DNA of 64,000 bases from Aerococcaceae bacterium zg-1292. Its GTDB lineage: Bacteria; Bacillota; Bacilli; Lactobacillales; Aerococcaceae. The position numbers and the translations under genes were made by a program. The notes under the pieces are model-generated. The model had not been told where the DNA came from. It ran no database searches and saw only the letters and a list, made by a program, of their open reading frames with translations. How positions within the stretch are numbered: position 1 is the stretch's first letter; each line of letters begins with the position of its first letter. The stretch covers positions 434,001 to 498,000 of the forward strand of contig CP065955.1 in NCBI GenBank assembly GCA_016126655.1, given 5' to 3'. Shown here piece by piece: positions 8,326 through 17,044 of the stretch.

Positions 8326-10094
8326 CATACTACCCCAACTCCCGAATTAAATTATACTAAAAAAACATTTACACCGAAAAAACTGATAATACTAGTATTT
8401 TTTCGGTGTTTTCTATTGCTATTTTATAGGTATAATGGTAAAATAAATTGTACCTATATCAATTATTGGAGGCTTACCATGTCACAAGTTATCTACACAC
8501 ATAAAAATGGAACTAAGTATGTTTATGAATCAACCTCATATTATGATAAAGAAAAGAAACAAGCGCGACCAAAGCGTAAGTTGATTGGAAAAATTGACCC
8601 AGTAACGGGTGCGATTGTTCCAACTCAACCAAGAGGGAGAAAACCTAAACATGTTGAAAAGAATGACGAGAAAAAAACAGGTGGCGTCCGTTCAATTAAG
8701 TCTTACGGAGCAACTTATTTATTGACGGAATTAGCGAAAAAAATGGGTGTATTGAGTGATTTAAAAGAAATCTTTCCAGACAGCTATCTCGAGTTATTAA
8801 CGCTTATGCAATATTTGATTCTAGAACCAGGGAATTCCATTAGAGAATTCGACCAGTGGCAAACAAAAGTAGAAACAGAGTTAACCAAAGACCTTAGTTC
8901 AAAGTGTGTCAGTGAACTATTCGCTACAATCAGTGAAGATGATAAGCAACGGTTCTTTCATGCGCAACAACAACGATATATAAATGAAGAATATTGGGTA
9001 TTTGATACAACATCCATTTCGACATATTCAGATATAGATTATGCAAAATACGGTTATAACAAAGAAGATGATAAATTAAAGCAAGTGAATTTAGGACTAG
9101 TTGTAGGGGAAACAAGCCGGATACCAGTAATGTATCGCCTGCTTCCAGGGAATATTGTCGACTCTAAAACCATTGAGACATTATTAAGTTTATTGGATGA
9201 GTTTCCACAGAAAATGAAAAAATTGGTATTAGACAGAGGGTTTTATAAAGAACGAAATATCCAAATGTTGTGTGAAGAAGGTGTTGAATTTGTAGCAGGT
9301 GGAAAGCGTGGAGTGAAATATATTGATGAAGTGATTGAACGATTACTGCCAGAAATAAAAGAAATTGAACATTATTCAACGAAAGAAAAACTCTATATTG
9401 GTTCAGAGAAAATTAGTCATTTTAGAGCTTCCGAAACGAGTCATTATCCAGTAACTGTGCATGTTTATCATGATGAATTTCAACAATACCAGCAAAAAAC
9501 AAAATTGATGGAGGACTTAGATGAATTATTAACTTTATTGAATGAAGATGAAAAAAGTAGAAAAGAAATCGAAAGTAATAATCGAGGATTGATGACGTAT
9601 GTGACTTTAAATCCAGAGGATAACCGGTATTCTTTAAATACAGAAGTAATCAAAAAACGCATTGCGACAATGGGCACATTTGTACTATTATCCAACAGTA
9701 ATCAAAGTTCACAAGAATGTTTACGGATATATCGAGACAAGGATATAGTTGAGAAGAAGTTTCAAACATTAAAGAATGATTTAGAGATGAGACGGTTGAG
9801 AACTCATGGGCAAGAGACGACAGAGGGGAAAATGTTTGTACAGTATTTAACGGTAGTCGTAGAGTCTTACCTGAGAGAGCAGATGCGGGGAACAAAATTA
9901 GATGAAAAATACACTCTTAAAGACTTACTGGAAGAAATTAAGAGCGTGTATACATATATCGATGGTGGTGGAAACTACACGCTGGCAGAGGTAACGAATA
10001 AACAAGCAAAGATTTTTGAACGCCTAGGTATTTTGCATCCTTCTTTCAGTATCCGTTAGCTAGGTATAATGGTACGGGAGTTTGGGATACTATG
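8326..10094 (+). mobile_element. Insertion sequence, IS1634/IS4 group, apparently complete
   Basis: The ends carry imperfect inverted repeats: left CATACTACCCCAACTCCCG (from 8326), and the complement of the right end reads CATAGTATCCCAAACTCCCG (to 10094). One long transposase frame fills the interior. I do not see a clear flanking target duplication. The element separates the CsbD-like gene terminator from the promoter of the PhnD-like gene. Confidence 0.8.
8479..10059 (+). CDS. IS1634-type DDE transposase
   Basis: A 526-residue transposase. The ATG at 8479, after TTGGAGG, is preferred over the upstream extension at 8275, which runs back through the IS end. Catalytic residues can be placed at FDTTSIS (first Asp), LVLDRGFY (second Asp) and the YRDKDIVEKKF region (Glu, with the Y-R-E-K signature of the IS4 superfamily). 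The frame is uninterrupted, so the element may be active. Confidence 0.9.
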   Translation: MSQVIYTHKNGTKYVYESTSYYDKEKKQARPKRKLIGKIDPVTGAIVPTQPRGRKPKHVEKNDEKKTGGVRSIKSYGATYLLTELAKKMGVLSDLKEIFPDSYLELLTLMQYLILEPGNSIREFDQWQTKVETELTKDLSSKCVSELFATISEDDKQRFFHAQQQRYINEEYWVFDTTSISTYSDIDYAKYGYNKEDDKLKQVNLGLVVGETSRIPVMYRLLPGNIVDSKTIETLLSLLDEFPQKMKKLVLDRGFYKERNIQMLCEEGVEFVAGGKRGVKYIDEVIERLLPEIKEIEHYSTKEKLYIGSEKISHFRASETSHYPVTVHVYHDEFQQYQQKTKLMEDLDELLTLLNEDEKSRKEIESNNRGLMTYVTLNPEDNRYSLNTEVIKKRIATMGTFVLLSNSNQSSQECLRIYRDKDIVEKKFQTLKNDLEMRRLRTHGQETTEGKMFVQYLTVVVESYLREQMRGTKLDEKYTLKDLLEEIKSVYTYIDGGGNYTLAEVTNKQAKIFERLGILHPSFSIR

Positions 10095-10218
10095 AAATGT
10101 TCGTGTTTTGATTGCGCTAAAAAGTGGATAATATCAAGGTTTATATAATCGAATGAATTTTTGTTAAACAATTATCGGCGGAAATAAGGGGAATATCTAC
10201 CAACTCCAAAAGGTGTTT

Positions 10219-10226
10219 GCTATAAT
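10219..10226 (+). promoter_or_regulatory. Extended -10 promoter of the PhnD-like gene
   Basis: TTTGCTATAAT is an extended -10 (TGnTATAAT) with no good -35, about 90 bp upstream of the ATG. Confidence 0.45.
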
Positions 10227-10312
10227 GTGTTTGAGAGAGATAACTAGGTGGGGACAGAATGGATTCATCTGGTAAACTAGCTCATAACAATTTTTTTGGA
10301 GGGAATTTTCTC

Positions 10313-11350
10313 ATGACAAAAGTATGGCGTTATGTCGCTGTGTTAAGTTTAGTCGCAACATTATTTTCAGGTTTCTTTGCTACAACAGCAAGTGCGCAAG
10401 AAGAAATTGATACATTACGTTTAATGTTCGTTCCATCTCGTGACCCGGAAGATATTATTACGACCACTGAGCCATTAAAACAATTATTAATTGATGAATT
10501 GGCAAAGTTAGGTTTTAAAGTTGGAAAAGTCGACATTGCAGTAGGTACAAACTACGAAGCAGCAGGTGAAGCATTAGCGGCAGGAACAGCGGATGCTGGT
10601 TTTATTCCTGGAGGAACTTTTGTATTATATGAAGATGAAATGGAAGTACTTTTAACGTCAACACGTAAAGGGTTAAACAAAGATTCTGAAAATCCAGCTG
10701 ATTGGAATGACGGCAAACCAACTGAGCGTTCAGAAGAACAAGTTACTTACTATAAAGGTTTAGTTATTGCTGGACCATCAGCTAAAGGGAAAGAATTAGC
10801 TAAAAAAATTAATGCTGGTGAAAAATTAACATGGGAAGATTTAGACAGTGCTAAATGGGCGGTAATGTCATCATCTTCTTCATCAGGATATATTTATCCA
10901 TCGATTTGGTTGGGTAAACAATTTAAAGGCAAAACACTTTCTGATTTATCAAATGTTGTTCAAGCGGAATCATATGGTAGTGCAGTGGCTCGCTTAGCTG
11001 CTGAACAAGTAGATATTATTGTTGGTTACGGTGATTTACGTACTGATAATGCTGAAGACTGGACAAAAGAAATGGGACGTAAAGCATCCATTTGGGAAGA
11101 AACAAATGTTATCGGTGTTACACCAAATGTGTACAATGATACTGTATCAGCAAGTTTAGCCTCTGATATTATGACGCCAGAATTTAAAGAAGCATTAAAA
11201 ACAGCGTTAATTAACATTGCGAAAACTGAAGAAGGTAAAAAAGTTATCGCAATCTACAGCCATGAAGGTTATCAACCAGCATCTGCAGAAGATTACGAAA
11301 CAGAACGTGAAGCGCAACGCATTTTACGTGAACAAAATAACGGAAATTAA
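10313..11350 (+). CDS. PhnD-like phosphate/phosphonate ABC transporter substrate-binding protein
   Basis: A 345-residue extracytoplasmic binding protein. GGAGGG precedes the ATG at 10313. An N-terminal signal peptide ends in a signal peptidase I site (TASAQEE) with no lipobox cysteine, unlike most Gram-positive binding proteins. The mature part has the PhnD/type-2 periplasmic fold pattern: LRLMFVPSRD at the start, GTADAGFIPGGTF, and a serine-rich SSSSSSGY ligand loop. No permease or ATPase gene is adjacent, so it is an orphan. The ligand is unknown. Confidence 0.82.
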   Translation: MTKVWRYVAVLSLVATLFSGFFATTASAQEEIDTLRLMFVPSRDPEDIITTTEPLKQLLIDELAKLGFKVGKVDIAVGTNYEAAGEALAAGTADAGFIPGGTFVLYEDEMEVLLTSTRKGLNKDSENPADWNDGKPTERSEEQVTYYKGLVIAGPSAKGKELAKKINAGEKLTWEDLDSAKWAVMSSSSSSGYIYPSIWLGKQFKGKTLSDLSNVVQAESYGSAVARLAAEQVDIIVGYGDLRTDNAEDWTKEMGRKASIWEETNVIGVTPNVYNDTVSASLASDIMTPEFKEALKTALINIAKTEEGKKVIAIYSHEGYQPASAEDYETEREAQRILREQNNGN

Positions 11351-11376
11351 TAACCGAATAAACAATATTCCTTAAT

Positions 11377-11403
11377 GGGCTAGGGTAATTCCTAGCTCTT
11401 TTT
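11377..11403 (+). terminator. Terminator after the PhnD-like gene
   Basis: GGGCTAGG pairs with CCTAGCTC, followed by TTTTT. Confidence 0.75.
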
Positions 11404-11423
11404 GTATTGTATTCTGGTTTGTG

Positions 11424-11570
11424 CTCGGGCGACCTTAGCGACGTTCGCTGCCATCGTCTTCTCTGTGCGATATTTCGTACTCTAATGGTTCTAGAGTCAA
11501 GGTTTAGAGTGCAATCGGGCGTTTCAAGAACTCTGCGAAATGGCTGTCTGGTTAATCCAAGTAGATAGAT
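11424..11570 (+). repeat. Decayed copy of the 112-bp repeat
   Basis: TTTGTGCTCGGGCG matches the 5' end of the copy at 24660. Further on, GGGCGTTTCAAGAACTCTGCGAAATGG and TTAATCCAAG follow the order of the intact 3' half. The middle is rearranged. The rest of the gap to 11712 shows only the SD of the next gene. Confidence 0.4.
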
Positions 11571-11712
11571 GCACTTAGATTTTGGTGTGAAAAAATTTAG
11601 ATTTACGATATAATACGGATGATAAGAAAATGTGGAGTAGCAAAATAGAATGAATATGTAATGTAGATTGGTGGAGTGCATTAAGGATAAATCAAGTTAA
11701 GGGGGATGTGTG

Positions 11713-12480
11713 ATGGAGAGTAATTTTTACGAGGAAATAAAAAGTATTATTGTCAGTGCCAGAAATAAAGTTTACCAAACCGCAAATTTCGCCATGGTTG
11801 AAGCTTATTGGAATATTGGTAAAAAAATTATTGATGAACAAGGTGGTAAAGATACGGCGGAATACGGGCAAGGATTACTAAAAGCTTTGTCTAAACAGAT
11901 GACAAAAGATTTTGGGAAAGGTTTTACCGTGGCAAATCTTAAAAATATGAGACAGTTTTATCTGACGTTTCCAAATGGCTACGCACTGCGTAGCGAATTG
12001 AGTTGGACGCATTACCGTAGCCTGATGCGAGTTGAAAATGACACCGCAAGAAATTTTTATTTAGAAGAAGCAATCAAATCTAACTGGAGTACAAGGCAAC
12101 TGGATAGACAAATAAACAGCTTTTTCTATGAGCGATTATTATCTAGTCAGAATAAAGAAGCAGTCTCAAAAGAAATTAATCAATTAGAAAAAGGAAAAGC
12201 GCCGGAAGATATTATTAAAGACCCTTATGTCTTAGAGTTTTTGAATTTAGAACCTAATGTAGATTTCTATGAAAGTGATTTGGAGCAAGCATTAATTACT
12301 CATTTGCAGAAATTTCTTTTAGAATTAGGGACAGGTTTTTCGTTTGTAGCTAGACAAAAAAGATTTACCGTGGACGGCAGACATTTTAGGATAGATTTAG
12401 TGTTTTATAATTACATCTTAAAATGCTTTGTATTGATTGATTTGAAGATTGGTGATTTGACGCATCAAGATTTGGGGTAA
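11713..12480 (+). pseudogene. DUF1016 (YhcG-type) PD-(D/E)XK nuclease, 5' part of a split gene
   Basis: The first 255 residues match the DUF1016/YhcG family: an N-terminal helical domain (AYWNIGKKI, SWTHYRSLMRV) then the C-terminal PD-(D/E)XK nuclease (EQALITHLQKF, RIDLVFYN, LIDLKIG). The frame stops at TAA within the motif that normally reads THQDLGQ. The missing continuation starts at 13183, so a ~705-bp insertion splits the gene. If the inserted group I intron splices precisely, the gene may still work; otherwise it is broken. Family members are often linked to restriction or mobile DNA. Confidence 0.85.
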
Positions 12481-13182
12481 ACTAACAGTTTACAATCATG
12501 TATAAAATCCACGAAATTTTTCTGAATTTTATACATTGAGTAAATACGACAAATAGAAAGCCCTGCACATCAAGTGATTGGTGTGTATCATAACAAGAGT
12601 TAAACCGAGGAAGAACCTCAAGAGCCTACTCAACCACAACGTGGACGGAAACATCGAGCGTGAAGGTATGGAAACTAGAAAGAATGAGTAGGATGTCTAT
12701 AAGCTGAAATAAAAGCTATTTAGTGTTCGTGAGTGACGACAAAAAACGGTAGTGCTAAGTAGATATTAACAAGGGTTTGTTTCGGTAGGAATGTTCTAAG
12801 TCCTAAAAAGGATATGAATAACCTCTAACGACTATCTCCTGATGGGAGAGTACACTGTAAGCGAAAGACAGTGGAAAAATACTTGGTCTCTAAACAGAGA
12901 TTGACATATAGTCTACGCACGTCCTGTAATGGGAGTGACCTAGAATTGACTAGGCTGATAAGGGTTGCGTCTTATTGGAAATGTGTCAAAAGTACAACTA
13001 TTCATTGAAAATTAAATAGTACATTTATAGTGGTAGGTCAGCCGTAAAGACGAACCACTTTAATATAACACCCCCTGATAAGAGCCTAACAAACGAAAAG
13101 TAGCTTTGGCAAAATTCGGCTCAGGATGGGAAAGTTGAATGTAGTATTTATTTTTATGAATAGTTGAACTTTTGACTAACGG
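12478..13182 (+). mobile_element. ORF-less IStron-like insertion with a group I intron core
   Basis: About 705 bp without an ORF interrupts the nuclease gene. Group I signatures resembling phage T4 td: CTAACGACTATC (P7 5' strand GACTAT, 12830-12835) and ATATAGTCTACGC (P7 3' strand ATAGTC, 12908-12913), with the hairpin CACTGT/ACAGTG (12853-12873) between them as P8. A candidate guide GCCCTG (12560-12565) can pair with exon TGGGGT, placing a U-G pair at the 5' splice site. An IS605-like end hairpin, ATGTATAAAAT/ATTTTATACAT (12498-12536), lies inside the P1 loop. ACTAAC occurs at both ends (12481 and 13175). No tnpA or tnpB is present, so it would be non-autonomous. The exact 3' splice site is uncertain. 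Confidence 0.75.
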
Positions 13183-13428
13183 CAAATGCAGATGTATGTT
13201 CATTACTATGAGCGAGAAATGATGAATGAGGGAGATAATCCACCGATTGGTATTGTTTTGTGCGCAGATAAGAGTGATTCAATGGTTAAATATACGCTGC
13301 CAGAAGATGAAAAACAGATATTTGCTTCTAAATACAAATTGTATTTACCGAGTGAAGAAGAACTTCTAAACGAATTACATAAAGAGTATTTAACATTAGA
13401 AAGCTATGTTGAAAAAGAAAATCATTGA
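13183..13428 (+). pseudogene. DUF1016 nuclease, 3' part of the split gene
   Basis: The frame beginning CAA ATG CAG ATG encodes QMQMYVHYYERE, then NPPIGIVLCADKSD and a Leu/Glu-rich tail, which is the normal C-terminal end of the DUF1016 domain. It continues the protein that stops at 12480 with no residue visibly missing (THQDLG joined to QMQMY). It has no SD of its own. Confidence 0.85.
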
Positions 13429-13600
13429 TTAGTGCATCGAACGAAGTTAATCGGTTGTAAATGGTGACGAAAGAGTCGATAAGATGGCTGAACAAGGAAT
13501 ATTACACAAAAGAATACGTATGGAAGCCGCTAACAAAATAATCAAAGTAAAAAATAAGTATTCTGAAAAAGTATTTATTCCGATATTAATAAAGAACTTC

Positions 13601-13629
13601 AACGGCCGGAAAATTCTGGTCGTTTTTTG
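13601..13629 (+). terminator. Terminator after the nuclease gene
   Basis: AACGGCCGGA pairs with TCTGGTCGTT around AAAT (G-U pairs allowed), followed by TTTTT. Confidence 0.7.
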
Positions 13630-13933
13630 ATATTTACTGCAGTGCTTAAATTTGAACGTAGGTAGTGAAAACGCTGAAGTGTTCAAATGCTTTAAAAGAG
13701 AACTGTGAGTGATGTTTTGTGAAAAACTCCAAGTAGTTCAGTGGGTAGAATAACATTCAGTCAACCATTTTATTGGGAGGTGTATTAGAAATATGTTAAA
13801 CTACTAGTATAAACTCTAAGCGATTAAGGTATGAGTATCAATAAATTTTACTACTAATTGTTTAAGTTAGGTCAATTTTTCAATAAGGTATGAGAAACGC
13901 GCAGAGACAGATTTGAAATGACTCATTGGAAAA
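13630..13933. other. Gene-free stretch
   Basis: There is a faint repeat trace at 13655-13745 (GCTGAAGTGTTCAAATGCTTTAAAAGAG) and a segment at 13728-13760 that vaguely resembles a tRNA D-arm (TAGTTCAGTGGGTAGAA). No cloverleaf forms and no ORF with a ribosome site is present. Confidence 0.4.
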
Positions 13934-14049
13934 CATAGTGCGAGCGCGGGTGTTCTGACTTGAACCACTGGAGCAGAGGTCGCTGAAGCGCAGCGACGCT
14001 TCAAGAGCTATGCGAAGTGGATGTCAAGTCAACCCGAACGAGCCGGCAG
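13934..14049 (+). repeat. 112-bp stem-loop repeat
   Basis: Arms: GGGTGTTCTGACTTGAACCACT with AGTGGATGTCAAGTCAACCC. Terminal hairpin GAAGCGCAGCGACGCTTC. First of two tandem copies before the alpha/beta hydrolase gene. Confidence 0.9.
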
Positions 14050-14053
14050 AAAA

Positions 14054-14170
14054 CCTAGTGCGAGAGAGGGCGTTCAGCCTTGAACCACTGGAGAAAGGCA
14101 CCGAAGTGCGAGTATCGCACGCCGGGGACTTTTGAAGTGGACGTCAAGGCTGCCCGAACGAGCCGGCAGA
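14054..14170 (+). repeat. 112-bp stem-loop repeat, abutting a ribosome binding site
   Basis: Arms: GGGCGTTCAGCCTTGAACCACT with AGTGGACGTCAAGGCTGCCC. Terminal hairpin GTGCGAGTATCGCAC. It ends 3 nt before GAGGAGG, the SD of the gene at 14187. Confidence 0.9.
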
Positions 14171-14186
14171 ACGAGGAGGAATAATA

Positions 14187-15194
14187 ATGGTAAAGGTTAA
14201 ACGTTACTTAGGACTAGCAGCAGGTATAGCGGTAGGATTACCACAACTATATTATGCACAAAAACGTTGGCGTCGACGTGGTAAAATTCAGCCAGTACAA
14301 ATTTTAGAAGAGAAGAAAGTCAGTAAATTTGAGACGGAATATCGTTTAAAAGCGGGAAATAATTTTTCTTTATTTGTCAAATGTTATGATACCAAAGAAC
14401 CTAAAGGGTTGGTGCAAATCGTTCATGGAGCATTGGAACATCAAGGTCGATACGCGCCTTTAATCAAATTTTTGAATCAAAATGGTTATGCCGTGATTGC
14501 TAATGACCATCGTGGACATGGTCGTTCATTATCAACGGATTATCCTAAGGGATACTTAAATGGTTTTGATGAAATCATCAGTGATTTAGCATTAGTGACA
14601 GATTTTGGTCAAACTTTATATCCAGATTTGCCGATTTATTTATATGGGCATTCAATGGGTTCGATGTTAGCGCGTTTATATTTAAAAGAACACGATATTA
14701 AAATTAATAAACTTGTGTTAAGTGGGACACCGTACCCGAGTGAAGTGGCACCACTTGGTGTATGGTTTGCACGGATGATTAACTTTTATCAAGGAGAGTA
14801 TGAGTATAATAGTCTAATTAGTATTATGCCGAAAGGCTCGGATTGGTTGAGTCGCAGCGAAGAAAATTTACAGGCAGTGTCACAAGACCGTTTATCTTCA
14901 CCATTATTTATGAATGCCGGCAATTTATCCGTTATTGAAATGAATGCAGCGTTACGTTTTGAAGAGTCATTCAAGGCAAAAAATCCTCAGTTGCCGATTT
15001 TAAATTTAGTTGGCGAAGAAGATACTGTCATTACTGGTGGCGACAAAGGTTTACAACGCTCATTGATGCAATTAAAACGTGCGGGTTATCATCATATTCA
15101 ACAACATATTTACCCTGAAATGCGGCATGAAATCATTCATGAAAAAAATGCAGAATGGGTCTACAGAGATATGCTAGCCTTTTTTGAAGACTAG
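14187..15194 (+). CDS. Alpha/beta hydrolase, monoacylglycerol-lipase-like
   Basis: A 335-residue predicted serine hydrolase (Hydrolase_4 type). Residues 1-25 are hydrophobic and may tether it to the membrane. The catalytic triad can be placed: Ser156 in GHSMGS, Asp279 in GEEDTVI and His314 in EMRHEII; the oxyanion region is QIVHGALEH. The substrate is probably a lipid ester but is not shown by sequence. GAGGAGG precedes the ATG. Two repeats form the upstream leader. Confidence 0.85.
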   Translation: MVKVKRYLGLAAGIAVGLPQLYYAQKRWRRRGKIQPVQILEEKKVSKFETEYRLKAGNNFSLFVKCYDTKEPKGLVQIVHGALEHQGRYAPLIKFLNQNGYAVIANDHRGHGRSLSTDYPKGYLNGFDEIISDLALVTDFGQTLYPDLPIYLYGHSMGSMLARLYLKEHDIKINKLVLSGTPYPSEVAPLGVWFARMINFYQGEYEYNSLISIMPKGSDWLSRSEENLQAVSQDRLSSPLFMNAGNLSVIEMNAALRFEESFKAKNPQLPILNLVGEEDTVITGGDKGLQRSLMQLKRAGYHHIQQHIYPEMRHEIIHEKNAEWVYRDMLAFFED

Positions 15195-15244
15195 ACGTCG
15201 AAATAATCTGACAAGGTGTGAATGCAAGTACTTTACTAGAAAGT

Positions 15245-15372
15245 GCCGGAACTCATAGTAATAGAGCTAATATTCTAGCTCGAACCACTTGAGGAAACGA
15301 GTGGCGTCTGAGTCAGACACGGCGAGAATTTATGAAGTGGGCGCCGGGCAGTTCGCACGAATCAGAATAAGA
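15245..15372 (+). repeat. Decayed copy of the 112-bp repeat
   Basis: CTAGCTCGAACCACTTGAGGAAACGA, a central TCTGAGTCAGAC hairpin, then GAAGTGGGCGCCGGGCAG and ACGAATCAGAAT keep the element order with partial pairing. It ends just before AGAGAGGA, the SD of the gene at 15386. Confidence 0.6.
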
Positions 15373-15385
15373 GAGGAATAATTTA

Positions 15386-16429
15386 ATGAACACAACTTTA
15401 GACTACTTAACTCAATTACTTGAAATCCCATCGCCAACTGGCTTTACGACAGGTGTGACCAATTATTTAATCGAAGTATTGACCGGATTAGGCTATCAAC
15501 CGTATCGGACAGCTAAAGGGAATGTTGTGGTTACCGTACAAGGTAATGATGATGAAAAACACCGTGTGGTCACTGCACATGTGGATACGTTAGGTGCGAT
15601 TGTTCGTGCAGTCAAAGGGGATGGCCGCTTAAAAATGGATAAGATTGGTGGCTTTCCTTGGAATATGATTGAGGGTGAAAATTGCCTGGTTCATCGAGCG
15701 AAAACGGGGGAAACAATAAGTGGAACGATTTTAATTCACCAAACGAGTACACATGTTTATCGTGATGCGGGAACAGCTGAACGGACGCAAGATAATATGG
15801 AAGTGCGTTTGGATGCGAAAGTGACGAATGCTCAAGAAACCCGTGACTTGGGTATTGAAGTAGGCGATTTTATTTCATTTGACCCAAGAACGATAATTAC
15901 ACCGGATGGATTTGTAAAATCACGATTTTTAGACGATAAAGTATCCGCTAGTATTTTACTGCATTTACTGGCGGTGTATCAAAAAGAGGCAGTAACATTA
16001 CCACAGACGACGCATTTTATGTTCAGTGTCTTTGAAGAAGTGGGACATGGTGCTAATAGTAGTATTTCAGATAAAGTAGTGGAGTACTTGGCTGTGGATA
16101 TGGGTGCGATGGGTGATGACCAACAAACAGATGAATATACAACATCCATTTGTGTAAAAGATGCGAGTGGGCCGTATCATTATGAGTTTCGTCAGCATTT
16201 AGTAGCGCTGTGTCAGGCGCAAGATATTCCATATAAGTTAGATATCTATCCTTATTATGGCAGTGATGCATCAGCAGCAATGAATGCAGGTGCAGAAGTT
16301 AAACACGCATTATTAGGTGCAGGGATTGAGTCCAGTCACTCCTATGAACGAACTCATCAAGATTCAATTGATGCAACAGAGCGTTTGGTAGATGCCTACC
16401 TTAAAAGTGAATTAGTAGACGTAAAATAG
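15386..16429 (+). CDS. M42-family metalloaminopeptidase
   Basis: A 347-residue cytosolic peptidase of the FrvX/PepA-glutamyl type. Zinc ligands and catalytic residues appear in the expected order: TAHVDTLG (His, Asp), SRFLDDKVSA (bridging Asp), FEEVGHGA (catalytic Glu and ligand Glu), VDMGAMGDD and a late His (GIESSHSYERTH). M42 enzymes form tetrahedral dodecamers that trim peptides. The thioredoxin-like gene follows 15 bp downstream and is probably in the same transcript. Confidence 0.92.
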   Translation: MNTTLDYLTQLLEIPSPTGFTTGVTNYLIEVLTGLGYQPYRTAKGNVVVTVQGNDDEKHRVVTAHVDTLGAIVRAVKGDGRLKMDKIGGFPWNMIEGENCLVHRAKTGETISGTILIHQTSTHVYRDAGTAERTQDNMEVRLDAKVTNAQETRDLGIEVGDFISFDPRTIITPDGFVKSRFLDDKVSASILLHLLAVYQKEAVTLPQTTHFMFSVFEEVGHGANSSISDKVVEYLAVDMGAMGDDQQTDEYTTSICVKDASGPYHYEFRQHLVALCQAQDIPYKLDIYPYYGSDASAAMNAGAEVKHALLGAGIESSHSYERTHQDSIDATERLVDAYLKSELVDVK

Positions 16430-16444
16430 AATGGGTGTGATTGA

Positions 16445-16762
16445 TTGGAAAAAATAACACAATTTACTCAATTATTAGAGACCATTGAACAAGTAGAAAA
16501 AGTATTAATCTATGTTTCAACAGAAAATTGTAGTGTTTGTACGGCGGATAACCCCCGTGTCCAAGCGCTAGTCAATGAGACGAAGATACCGGCATTTGAA
16601 ATCAAGGTCAATGAATTGCCAGAAGCGGCTGGTCAGTTTCAACTCTTTACTGCACCGGTAGTATTGTTATTTCATCAAGGGAAAGAATGGCATCGTCAGG
16701 CACGAATTATTGATTTTGATGTGTTGAAATATCGGATGCAACAATTGATGGAAGATGCGTAA
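16445..16762 (+). CDS. Thioredoxin-fold protein with a CSVC motif
   Basis: A 105-residue protein starting at a TTG codon. The redox motif is in STENCSVCTADNPR (Cys29 and Cys32 approximately), and the cis-Pro follows in FTAPVVLLF. No signal peptide, so cytoplasmic. The SD is weak and it lies 15 bp after the M42 peptidase, so translation may be coupled. The redox partner is unknown. Confidence 0.8.
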   Translation: MEKITQFTQLLETIEQVEKVLIYVSTENCSVCTADNPRVQALVNETKIPAFEIKVNELPEAAGQFQLFTAPVVLLFHQGKEWHRQARIIDFDVLKYRMQQLMEDA

Positions 16763-16782
16763 AAGTCATGTGATAAATACTA

Positions 16783-16832
16783 TAAACCAGCGATAAATGG
16801 ATGTATTATTAACTATCGTTGGTTTATTTAGT
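16783..16832 (+). terminator. Terminator after the thioredoxin-fold gene
   Basis: TAAACCAGCGATA pairs with TATCGTTGGTTTA, followed by TTTA. Confidence 0.65.
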
Positions 16833-16950
16833 GTTTGGTGAATGTTTGGTTGCGCTTTGCCATTGACGGCTATGATTGGCGTGAACATATTTTAAGATGT
16901 TAGCAGTGTGAGCGCACAGATACAATATGATAAACAAAAGGTTGCATTGC

Positions 16951-16979
16951 TTGACAAAACTGAAAGATTAAATTAATAC
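16951..16979 (+). promoter_or_regulatory. Promoter of the patatin-like gene
   Basis: A consensus TTGACA (16951-16956) with TAATAC (16974-16979) at 17 bp. Confidence 0.7.
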
Positions 16980-17044
16980 AGATATTATAATGTTCACATC
17001 AACCAATGATGGGAGCAATGAAGAGACGAAGAGAGGCGTTACTA

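Noticed and set aside
8275-8478. 68-residue N-terminal extension of the transposase
   Set aside because: It runs through the upstream terminator and the IS inverted repeat. The SD TTGGAGG and family start fix 8479.
12478-13182. Group II intron as the explanation of the insertion
   Set aside because: There is no GTGYG 5' end and no domain V hairpin. The P7/P8 motifs instead match group I introns.
13484-13630. 48-codon ORF (MAEQGILHKRI...) after the split nuclease gene
   Set aside because: Its 3' end is the stem of a terminator, it has no SD, and I find no family resemblance.
13728-13760. Segment resembling a tRNA D-arm (TAGTTCAGTGGGTAGAA)
   Set aside because: No anticodon arm, T-arm or acceptor stem can be formed around it.
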